DNA from: Spinacia oleracea
Lineage: Eukaryota > Streptophyta > Magnoliopsida > Caryophyllales > Amaranthaceae
Reading direction: 5' to 3'
Assembly (NCBI RefSeq): GCF_020520425.1
Contig: NC_079491.1
Coordinates: forward strand, 27,829,449-27,893,448
Length of the DNA stretch: 64,000 nucleotides
The notes below the pieces were generated by a model that had not been told where the DNA came from, made no database searches, and worked only from the letters and a program-made list of their open reading frames with translations. Positions 45,701 through 54,191 of the stretch are shown here, one piece after another. Positions within the stretch are counted from its first letter, which is position 1. Every line of letters begins with the position of its first letter. Position numbers and translations under genes: made by a program.

Positions 45701-48623
45701 ATTATGAATCTGTTGATTTATGATATTTTCCTTTCATAGATCCGCTGCTGTAGATTCTACTGGCCGTGAGCTTAATCGAAATCGTTTGATTGCTCTAATT
45801 TCTGCTATAATCCTTGAAGAAGTAAGATTTTCTTGCTTGTATGTGTACCGATTTCTGTTTTTTTAAGGACCTTCTAACCTCATTTGTTTTCGTATAAAAT
45901 ACCTATATTAGCATCCAGGGACAACAATTGTCACCGACAGTGTGACTTCAGATGGTCTTACTCTATTTATTGAAAAGAAACTTGGTGAGTTAAAGTCCAA
46001 CAATTGATCAACTTGATGGTCCGCATTAGATTTGAATTAGTTTTTTTTTGGTATATTTTCTGAGGACTTGTTATTGACTCTATTTGAACAGGAGGGAAGC
46101 ATCACAGATTCAAAAGAGGGTACAAAAACGTAATTGATGAAGCTATTCGTCTGGTAATAATTTTATTTATTAGAAGTACAGTATTCGATTGAATTTTAGA
46201 GGTTATGAAGTATACACAGAAAATGCTACTGAGTATTACATTTCTCTTTTCATCCTTCCTTTTTTCTAGAGGTGGGGTCACAATGCCACATTGAATTCTT
46301 TAATTTTCCTTATTTAACTGTCTTGAATCTCTTGATACCTGTATTAGGTTTGCATATATGTTTTTGTTACATAATACCATAACAGAGCTTGTATTTTTGA
46401 TTCCCTTTTCTTTAAAAGTTGTTCTAGTAGACATTTCAATCAGTATAAAGCTTGAACCATGCATCCCAATTCATTTATCCTCATTTGTGGCACTGCATCG
46501 GATGTGGAACTTCATTTATCTAGTATAAATACTCAATCTATAGTGCTTTTTTGATAGAACTCTATTGGAGAAGAGTCACATTTGGCCATTGAGACCAGTG
46601 GCCATGGGGCCCTCAAAGAGAATAACTGGCTTGATGATGGCGCGTATCTCATGGTAGGCAATTTCTCTTGATAATGCCTTTCTTTTTTGCCTAGTTTTGT
46701 ATTTTTACAATTGTAAGTAAAGTATGCCGTTTGCAGGTTAAGCTCCTAAATAAGCTTGCTTCTGCCAGGGCATCAGGAATTAAAGGGGGCAGCAAAGTTT
46801 TGACTGATTTGGTGGAAGGCCTGCAAGAAGCAGCTGTTACTGTTGAATTGAGACTGAAGATTGATCAGAATCATGCAGATCTCAAAGGAGGGTGAGCAGT
46901 GATGCCTTTACTTCTTTGGTATCTGTTCGCTTTGAATTGGGTTTCATGTCATGACCCATTATTATTACCTACGGGCAGATCCTTTCGGGACTATGGAGAG
47001 GCTGTGCTGAAGCACTTGGAAAATGTAGTGGATTCAGATTTGAAGCTCGTGAAGGCCCCAATTAACTATGAAGGCGTAAGTTGTTTTCTTGTTTCACCCG
47101 CATATGAATAATATTTTGGTCTTAAACAGGCTCAGTTTATATGTTTCCGCTTTTACTTGTTTAATTGAACGTCAGATGTGTTTGTTACCTGTATATCTTT
47201 TCTTGAATCCTGCTGTGAGTATGGCATTATAACTTGTAACTATCAAATGCTATTCCCTCCTTAGCGCACCACTGTAGGACCTCTAGTTGCTTTCCAACAA
47301 AGTATGATGGAAAAGAAAAACTAGTTGTTTTCATGGTAGTTCATACAATGAATTGAATTACTCACATAGCCTATGTTGGACAAATGCAAGGCACAATATC
47401 CCTTATGTGTTCCATTTTGCTGATAACAATATATACATATCTATTTTAATTACTAAAATATATCGTCTTTACTTTTCAAGAGCGGGCTTGCATTTGTCCA
47501 TGAATACTTAGTGGATTAAATGACAATGATAAACTTTTCATATATGCAGCCAGGAATCTTCTTTTGGAGTCTAAACTTCACAGAAAAATAAATAATCAAC
47601 TAATATTTTTGTTGGTACACTTGGAATCTCTAATTTTATTAGTTAACTACTGTACTGAGAGATTCTCTCAGTTTAGCGTCTACTCCAATCCAAACTAAGT
47701 GTCGTTTTAGCTTATTTTACTTGACCCAAAATAATTGTTGTTTTGGGTTTTCAATGCAAAGTCTTTTCACAATATTTGTATAATAGTATAGGTCAGTTTA
47801 CAATTTCAAATGTGGATAGGGCGTTGTACTTGAGAGTTCAGCTATGTTCTCTGTTTTGTCTGGTTGTAGTACAGAATGATCTGAAGAAAGTTTGGAGGAG
47901 TAAAGCATTCTAGAGCTCCCTAAACTTTGCCAAAAGCTTTAACAGAAAATCTAACACCGTTAACAGATTATAACGGCTTCCATCCAAAATGAGGGACCAA
48001 ACTGGACATTTTTCAAAGCTTAGGGAATAACGACGATTCATGTTAGCCGACCCCAAATCATTTTGGGACTAAGGCTTTGTTGTTGTTGTTGTTGTTGTAG
48101 GGAATAAACTGAACCTTTTGGCAAAGTTTAGGGATTGTCAGTGTTGTTAACTCAAAGTTTGGAGGCTCTTGTAGTTGGTTTTTACGAGTTAATGTTTATC
48201 TTTTTTTATTCTAGTTTCTTATTTATTTTGTATACTTTATTTTAGGTTTTCTTAAGGCGTGTACTTTTTTTTTCTTTTCTTTTTCTGCACCCCCTTCCCG
48301 TATTAGCTTTACGTAGTACTTACCAAGCTAGTGTATTCTCCATTGAACAGGTTAGAGTTTCCGGTTTTGGTGGTTGGTTTCTCTTAAGACTCTCACTTCA
48401 TGATCCTGTTCTACCACTTAACATTGAGGTAGATGATGAAGTCCTTAATTTTTTGAGGCACCCATTAATAATATTGTTGAATATGGTTGTTTATAATCAA
48501 GGAATATTGTAGGCACCGAGCAACGACGAAGCTGTGAAACTAGCTCTTGTTGTGCATGAAGCTGTCAGAGGGTTTAGTGCTTTGGATATGTCATCGTTGG
48601 ATAAATTAATCCATAGAAATTGA
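27736..48623 (+). CDS. Plastid phosphoglucomutase/phosphomannomutase-family protein (619 aa, 18 exons)
   Basis: Coding exons: 27736-27742, 28589-28813, 29037-29103, 33771-33954, 36382-36434, 40290-40378, 40534-40770, 43138-43202, 45414-45474, 45546-45663, 45740-45821, 45912-45984, 46092-46153, 46558-46653, 46737-46891, 46979-47075, 48351-48428, 48513-48623. All have GT-AG borders and consistent phase (1860 nt). The protein matches the alpha-D-phosphohexomutase superfamily, close to Arabidopsis At1g70820/At5g17530 by memory. These enzymes move phosphate between C6 and C1 (or C2) of sugars through a phosphoserine. Seen: a Ser/Arg-rich transit-like N-terminus (about 1-80), catalytic loop TASHLPYNRNG (Ser210), Mg loop DTDVDR (364-369), sugar loop ETSGHGA (453-459) and phosphate-loop region RVSGFGGWFLLR (559-570). 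The loops differ from canonical TASHNP, DGDGDR and RxSGTEP, so the substrate is uncertain. Exon 1 holds only seven coding bases. Start confidence is moderate. Confidence 0.92.
30881..31535 (-). mobile_element. 5'-truncated L1-type LINE, 3' end with reverse-transcriptase zinc-binding relic
   Basis: On the minus strand a 118-codon frame (31535-31179) contains CLICGNATETHCQLMKDC and a later ALITTAYTIWQVRK, matching the zf-RVT domain at the C-terminus of plant LINE polymerases. Downstream comes a typical plant L1 tail with TTTGATCAATACATTTTGC and then an A-run (T-run on the plus strand, about 30881-30890). The element is a dead 5'-truncated insertion. Confidence 0.78.
31925..33075 (+). mobile_element. 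Decayed LINE fragment (plus strand)
   Basis: Broken frames read WEDVWRREQPFYVCFPRLYY (about 32210-32276), a hallmark of plant LINE ORF2 C-termini, and later CMLCSANSESCTQVLLYCE with STW (about 32690-32765), the zinc-binding motif. Several stops and frameshifts separate them. It lies about 400 bp from, and opposite to, the other LINE remnant. Confidence 0.7.
33955..36381 (+). other. Intron 4 of the phosphohexomutase-like gene (2.4 kb)
   Basis: It contains the Stowaway copy at 35880-36137 and its partial tandem duplication. A stretch at 34960-35175 rich in GACCC/GATCCAAA words looks like decayed hAT subterminal sequence. No gene. Confidence 0.7.
35880..36225. mobile_element. Stowaway-like MITE, family A copy 2, with 3' tandem duplication
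   Basis: It is the same family as 9215-9473 (shared TAAGATAAAACATAGTCATG, GCTTAAAGAGAATTAAA). It begins CTTCCTCCG after TA and ends GAGGAAG at 36137. Then an 88-bp unit (36138-36225), made of flank TAATGTTTTGACTTTTTC plus a second copy of the MITE 3' end, follows, and the flank recurs at 36226. So the 3' end and its flank were duplicated in tandem. Confidence 0.85.
38061..38578. mobile_element. Inserted DNA element flanked by a 9-bp direct repeat
   Basis: GATCATGAC occurs at 38052-38060 and 38579-38587, bracketing 518 bp. The ends (CATGGTGTAAAAAC and ATTTTTTATCTAT) are only weakly inverted. The interior has CCCGAGTTAAC and GCGACCG words. Duplication size fits a Mutator-type insertion, but class is uncertain. 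Confidence 0.6.
39099..39491. mobile_element. Tourist-like (PIF/Harbinger) MITE, 393 bp
   Basis: The termini are GGGCACGCTTGGATTG and CAATCCAAGCATGTCC. The inverted homology continues about 50 bp (GGGGTAATAAAAGTCAAAC on both). TTA flanks each side (39096-39098, 39492-39494), the Harbinger target. Non-coding. Confidence 0.87.
40771..43137 (+). other. Intron 7 of the phosphohexomutase-like gene (2.4 kb)
   Basis: Mostly occupied by the LTR-like insertion at 40851-42604. The remaining sequence has no recognised feature. Confidence 0.75.
40851..42604. mobile_element. Probable solo LTR (1754 bp) in intron 7
   Basis: It begins TGATAGATT and ends ATGATTCATCA (TG...CA termini), with near-identical 5-bp flanks CTTTA (40846-40850) and CTCTA (42605-42609). 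ACCGCAAGTGCACGACG and GGGTCGATCCCACAGGGAG near the left end are phrases common in plant LTR retrotransposons. No coding domain or second LTR is present. A tandem array of GAGGGATCT/CGAGCCA units lies at 41878-42130. Confidence 0.6.
43203..45413 (+). other. Intron 8 of the phosphohexomutase-like gene (2.2 kb)
   Basis: Between 43445 and 43610 there is an imperfect inverted arrangement of ACTCGG/CCGAGT and CATGG words, likely a decayed small element. At 44480-44770 a block with TTTAGGTTGTTACAACTAG looks LTR-like but has no defined ends. No gene. Confidence 0.5.
47911..48141. mobile_element. Small TIR element (MITE) disrupted by a SINE
   Basis: CCCTAAACTTTGCCAAAAG at the left is inverted as CTTTTGGCAAAGTTTAGGG at the right. 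The SINE fragment at 48031-48097 interrupts it. Edges are approximate because no target duplication could be assigned. Confidence 0.65.
48031..48097 (+). mobile_element. 5'-truncated Au-like SINE (67 bp)
   Basis: The body contains TTAGCCGACCCC and GGGACTAAGGCTTTG followed by a (TTG)n tail, the 3' end of plant Au-type SINEs as I recall it. A perfect 10-bp duplication TAGGGAATAA flanks it (48021-48030 and 48098-48107). The tRNA-derived head is missing. Confidence 0.8.
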
Positions 48624-51189
48624 GTCGCATTTACTGAGCATGTTCGGCACTCACCCAGGCCATGGTGGTCATCTGGACTTCAAGGCTTACAGATCGGTAG
48701 TCACTGAGAGTGATCATGGTGCTGCTTCTTGCATACGAAAGAAGAGAAAAATGTGTACTCCAAGAGGTATTAGGATTTAAGCCATGGCAAATTTAGAGTT
48801 CAGTAAATATCTTAAGGAAAGCTACGGAGTAACAATTTCCGTAACTTATTGCTTGTTGTAATGGGTTGTAAAGTTTTTGAAATTTGAAGTTTTGAGATCT
48901 ATAAATTACAGATCGAAGCTTTGGAATTAGATATTCAAGTTTTTCTCCGAGATAATATTCCATGTTTCCTCACTTGAAAGTTGAAACCAATAGTCACATT
49001 ATCCCAATCCCTTTTGCCGCTATTTCAATATAATTACATTCTGGAAATGTTGGAGTTTTACCCCATCCGCTCTATGTTGAAAAATCTAAATTATGTTGCT
49101 TCAAAAAAATTAAAGTTTTCGTGGATCAAATGTGGTCTTTCTTAGTACCGGTCATCAATTTTGTAGCGTAATTAGTGGAGTAATTGTGTAACGCAAATAA
49201 TTGATAGGTTGACCGCTGTAAAATTAAGTTACCTTAATTTATGGCTTCCTCCATTTATGGTATAATTGATGACCAATTAATAACCTTGTATTCTTGATTA
49301 ATGTTTTTAGCCTATCAAAAAAGACAATTGATTCTTCCTCCAAACACATAAAGAAGAAGGAAAAAAAAAAAATATTATCTATCAAATTGATCTTAGAGCC
49401 TCCATTGTTTTGGGATTGTTCAATAGTGTTCTCAATCTTCGTCTCCGTCCACACCAAAAACGGAGAGTGGTGTAACCCTGTGGGTTGATTGCCCTGATTC
49501 CGTTTGTATAATTCAGCTTTAGGACAGTGATATTTTGTCACGCCACGACATTAATCTCATATAAGCCATTTTAGTTTCATCTACTAATAATCATATCTCT
49601 CACCATAACTGGTCTACACCGGAGTGGAAGACTAAAGGAAACAGTCGACCACTTTGAAGAGATCGATATCAGAAGCTCAGATTAATTGTCCTTGACGGCT
49701 TAACTTACAACGCTCGATACAATTGGCTATACGAAAAAATGCTTGAATCATTGCAATGGGTGTACGTTTAGCACGACAAACAATATTGATTTAGTTGGTT
49801 ATGAATGGAACATTGATCCAAGTCGTCCTTGTACATCTGAGATTGTGTTGCTACTTCTTTTCGATCATTTTGAGATACCAAAGCTTGGTTTTTTTTTTTA
49901 ATTTGTAAGAAGAAGGGACCTTTTCGAGTCAGCACCTAGCACATGTTAACCAGCTGACAGGCCACAACCATTTATATATCAAGGCATGCTTATGCACGTA
50001 TCGGTGATGATCCAAAGATTAGCTTAGGATGGATATGCAGGAGGACTATCACTGTACATACAATCAAGTACGTAGTATTCCCTTCGTCTCTTTTTGTTCT
50101 TTACGTTTTCCTTTTTGGATATTTCAAAATGTTCTTTACATTTCCTTTTAGTATTCTATCAAAATGTGTGTCTAATTATTATTTTAACCAATTAAATTCA
50201 CTTGATCATTTAATGTCTCACACTTTTCCAGTGGGACATTAAATTTTCTCATTTCCCAATATCAGAATTTTGATAAAAGTGAAAATATTATAAATAAACG
50301 TAATTTATCTTGTTTAAATGAAAAAATTGAGGAATCTCGAAGAAAATTAATTAATCGTTAAAACGCGTAAAAAATATCAAACGTAGAGAACAAAAAGAGA
50401 CAGAGTGAGTAGTATTCTCCTGACACTAGCTTCTAGTAAGATACTGTTAAATTAACAAACAAGGGATATAACACGGAAAACCTCCTTGGTGATAGGAAGA
50501 GGTTTTCTAAAGATGCATGCGCTTCAATTGGCATTTGTTCCATCCTCAATACATGATAATTGCAACAGATACAAAAGGGTCAAAAGCTTGAGAATTTAAA
50601 GCCATGTCTTTTACTATTTCTGTATTTCACTTGGCATCGTTTCATGATAGTAGCGACTCTACTCGTGAAAAATTATTTAGTGGTGACAAAATAATAATTA
50701 TAAACTTTAGAGGGTTAAAGTAATTAATTTTCCAAAAAAGCTCAAACGTTGTAAGGTTTTCTAAATTCAAGTGGGGTCAATTGACCTCACATTTGTAATG
50801 GTATAAGAATAATGTTTTGTTCATCGCATTTGTACGAGGATTATCGGTTATAAGAGAAATACAAATTAAAGTTCTTTTAAAACTTATATACGCACGCACA
50901 TTTTATTTATTTTACACACATGAAATCACACATTTTTTGTACGTTTTGAAAATACGCACGTGGCCTCACACATAAGTACATAAAACATTACACATTACGC
51001 ATTACCCTTTACCCATTACATATAGAATTGAAGAGTTACATTCATCACAAATTACGTACACTAGATGTCTAGATCTATCTAAAGGTATAGAAAGAGCAGG
51101 AGGGATGAATACAAAGAAAAGAAAGTCAATCTCAATAAAACCCAAATAAAATCGAGTCGAAGATGAATATGAATATGTTACAACATTTT
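48624..51189. other. Intergenic between phosphohexomutase and glycine-rich genes
   Basis: It includes the likely 3' UTR of the phosphohexomutase-like gene, one TACGGAGTA word at 48823 and a Stowaway-like MITE at 50078-50409. No gene could be supported. Confidence 0.5.
50078..50409. mobile_element. Stowaway-like MITE (332 bp), diverged
   Basis: The left TTCCCTTCGTCTCTTTTTG pairs with the right CAAAAAGAGACAGAGTGAG. TA lies on both sides. Subterminal TTCTTTACGTTT and AAACGTAGAGAA are inverted. Confidence 0.75.
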
Positions 51190-51468
51190 TCAACCACCAC
51201 CGCCGCCGCCACCACCACCACCACCACAGCCTGCGCCTCCTCCATAACCAGAATAATATCCACCTCTATAACGTTTACGACCACCACCATTGCGATTATT
51301 TTTGGGCTTATCTTTACCATCATCAGCACACGCAAATACAAGCAGGGATATAATTGAAATCGACATTACAATCAAACCCGCCAACATCAACATACCACCT
51401 AAACTTCCCACCAACTCGACACCGCTACTTCCATACGGAATATGCTGGATGGAACTCAATAACCTCAT
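51190..51468 (-). CDS. Small membrane protein with Gly/Cys-rich tail, copy 1 (92 aa)
   Basis: I recognise the type but not a named family. A conserved N-terminus (MRLLSSIQHIPYGSSGVEL) leads into one hydrophobic helix (about 27-46: MLMLAGLIVMSISIISLLVF). Then come ACADD, a basic stretch (KDKPKNNRNGGGRKRYRG) and a Gly-rich end with a single Cys and a poly-Gly run. It is 279 bp, single exon, stop TGA. Its partner at 53880-54191 shares start, helix, ACADD and RNGGGR, with flanking similarity too, so they are tandem duplicates. Function is unknown; Gly-rich tails on such proteins may contact the cell wall or other proteins. Confidence 0.78.
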   Translation of the reverse strand: MRLLSSIQHIPYGSSGVELVGSLGGMLMLAGLIVMSISIISLLVFACADDGKDKPKNNRNGGGRKRYRGGYYSGYGGGAGCGGGGGGGGGGG

Positions 51469-53879
51469 CGATCGATCACTTTATCGATCTAGCTCTTCCC
51501 TTCAAGAATGTCAAGGTCTTCTAAAGATGAAAAAGGTACATGAACGTATTTGTAGGATTAGTATTAATCATTCATGTCATCACGTTCTTATTGTTAATTA
51601 CTTTATTAACTTCTTAATTTAAATACTTTACCATAATTTGTTTACCGACGTGTACAGCAATTCTGCGTTTCACAAGTTTCTGAACGTATTTTTTAATTGG
51701 TATGCAGCTTAGACTGAGTGTTGGTTGACTTTTTTTTTTTTTTTAATGAAATGACTTTATTAAAATAAAAACACAAAAACTAAACTAAATTAAAGATTAT
51801 AATGCTCGGACAGGGTCTCCGTTTGGGTCATTTGTGTTGTTACTATGTGCACCCACGACCAAAATTTGGTGACGTTGAGTGTTCCTGCTTTAAATTAACT
51901 TGTTTTGTGTACATGTTGGTGCAACGTGGTATGATGGTGTGCAGACGTATAGTGACGAATGCTTTCTATTGTTAATACAATACCTTTAAATTCTATACCC
52001 ATACAGCCATACTCAAAGGCTGGAATTGTTCCATACGGAGTATTAATGTTTGCATTACTGATTTTTCTAGCAATGAAGTAGAGAGCTTGTTTATAACAAA
52101 TTTAAAGCAATAAACTGGGATTATAATCCATAAATACTTTTCTTTGCATAGTAGTTTTACAAAAATCCACTGACTAATTTGTATGTGCACAAATGCCACT
52201 GAAACTGCACAAATTAAAACTTATTGTTTAAGCATTGACTTGCTCACAAAAATTGATTCTAACTATTTATACGGAAATGATAAAGGTCGCAACATGCGAC
52301 CTTTAAGCCGTGTCACAGTGGTGACATGGCACACCTATGTGTCATAAATGTATTTGAAAACTAAAATATTTAGATTATATAACCTATTATACATGTTATA
52401 AAAAAAGTAGGAAATTCTTAATATTCTAATTTACAAATTGATAATGTAATTTATTTTTTTTTCAGAAAAATAATTCTAATTTGTATAGGAAATTAGAAAA
52501 AAATACTTTTAATTATTTATATGATATAGGAAATTAAAATAAAAAAATACATTTACTAATTTATACTTAGAAAATAAAAAATATTGTACATTAGAAAATA
52601 AAAAATTAGGAAAAGGATTTCGTCTTTATTGGTTTATTGGGTTTATACAGTACTTGGAGTGTTGTTCTTCCTCTCCGAGAAAACTTATCTAATGAGATGA
52701 TGATGCGTGATTGCATATAGATCGAGGAACTGCGTGTAGACCTAATTAAAACTAACCTAATCATTAAATTAAAATAATATTTTAAAGTAATGTATAATTA
52801 TGAATATTTATTTACATAAAATATATTATTAGATTATAAATTAGTGTATTTTTTAAATTAAATTGATGTATTTTTTTTAATTGCACAAAAATATATTATT
52901 AGATTATAAAGTAATTTATAAGATAAAAGAAAATATATATTGACTATGAATATAATAAATATGTGTTTCCTTCTTTGTATCGACTGCCTATATATTTATT
53001 ATAGTAAAAATATTGAATTGATAGTAAAAATAAATTGATGACGTGTAGCCTACATGGTGCTTATTTGTACCAATGAAATGCCGACACGTAATTAAGATTG
53101 CGACAACATTTTGTAGTCGCAACTTGCGACCTATATAATCGTCCCTATTTATAAGCACAAAGAACCTAATTAACTACTATATTTAGTTCTTTCCTAGAAG
53201 ATGGGGGGATAGTGAATTCTGATGCATTTAAAATTTTATAGCTTTGTGTTAGTTTTATTTGAATTTTATTGTAATATCTCTTGATGATTAATAACAATCT
53301 TTTTTAATTATCAATAAAATCTCTGTTGAAATCTAAAACTCTATCATCTACTTGCCCACACATTAACTTCTTTCTCTTAGAACAGACAGATACCGCCAAA
53401 AGTTCTGGAGGACAGACCAAACAAGTTGTGGCATGAATTATAAAAGATCATTCTATAGTTGTTTGATCTTAGAAGTTTTCTCTGAAAAACATTATTTTTG
53501 TCATGGATGAGTAGGTGATCAAGTCACGACTCATGCTTTCTAGTGGAAGGAAAGATTGCAAGCTTTAGAACACGATACTTGCTTCTATTCTTTTAACAGT
53601 TATCACATTCATGTCAGCTTCCACATCCCTAAAATGAGAGATAAAGTTTTCTAGTTCCTATACAAATCACTTGTACATTTTTTTACATGGCAATGTTTAG
53701 GCTAGCTCCCCATTAGATAAATTAACACTCACTTCCCCAATCGATCACATAACACACGTGTAAACGTATGTTTAAATTACAACAAATCTAAAGGTGTAAG
53801 GGAAAAAGAATACAGAGAGGGAACTCTCATTTAAAACTTGTAACTGTCAAGTTGAAGGTTAATAATATACTACTACATT
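51469..53879. other. Intergenic between the two glycine-rich genes
   Basis: The first 200 bp resemble the upstream region of copy 2 (CAGCAATTCTGC, CACAAGT/GACAAGT blocks). A T-run at 51731-51746 followed by AATGAAATGACTTTATTAA looks like the poly-A tail of a minus-strand retroposon. A Mutator-like element is at 52272-53144. Region 53360-53640 has a diverged direct copy at 56365-56640. Confidence 0.5.
52272..53144. mobile_element. Mutator-like non-autonomous element, 873 bp, TSD CTATTTATA
   Basis: A perfect 9-bp duplication CTATTTATA lies at 52263-52271 and 53145-53153. The ends are imperfect inverted repeats sharing AGGTCGCAA and TTGCGACCT blocks. The interior is AT-rich without coding capacity. 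Confidence 0.75.
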
Positions 53880-54191
53880 TTAAGACCCACCACCTCCACC
53901 CCCACACCCTCCACCACCACATCCTCCACCTCCTCCGTCACCACACCCTCCACCTCCTCCGTCACCACACCCTCCACCTCCACCCCCAGCAAAGAATCCA
54001 CCGCTATAACGACCACCACCATTGCGATGTTTTCTAGGTTTATCATCGGCACATGCAAATACAAGCATGGTTAAGACTGAAATTGACATAATAATCAAAC
54101 AGAGGAACACCAACGTACCCCCAAGACTTCCAAGTAACTCAAAACCAGCACCGTCATGCGGAATCTGCTGAAGAGAACTTATTAACCTCAT
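53880..54191 (-). CDS. Small membrane protein with Gly/Cys-rich tail, copy 2 (103 aa)
   Basis: The frame is open for 70 codons further upstream, but MRLISSLQQIPHDGAGFEL aligns with the start of copy 1, so I place the start at 54191. One transmembrane helix (about 27-46: TLVFLCLIIMSISVLTMLVF) is followed by ACADDKPRKHRNGGGR and then a tail with repeats of CGDGGGGG and CGGGG, carrying five Cys against one in copy 1. The gene is single exon. Function is unknown. The tail encodes a codon-level microsatellite prone to length change. Confidence 0.78.
   Translation of the reverse strand: MRLISSLQQIPHDGAGFELLGSLGGTLVFLCLIIMSISVLTMLVFACADDKPRKHRNGGGRYSGGFFAGGGGGGCGDGGGGGCGDGGGGGCGGGGCGGGGGGS

Larger units (their letters stand above)
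47076..48350 (+). other. Intron 16 of the phosphohexomutase-like gene (1.3 kb)
   Basis: It contains an inverted-repeat element at about 47911-48141 with a SINE fragment nested inside (separate entries). Otherwise AT-rich and featureless. Confidence 0.75.

Noticed and set aside
46899-47111. 70-codon gene
   Set aside because: It overlaps exon 16 of the phosphohexomutase-like gene plus flanking intron.
48031-48097. Simple TTG microsatellite only
   Set aside because: The TTG tract is preceded by a typical SINE 3' body and bracketed by an exact 10-bp duplication.
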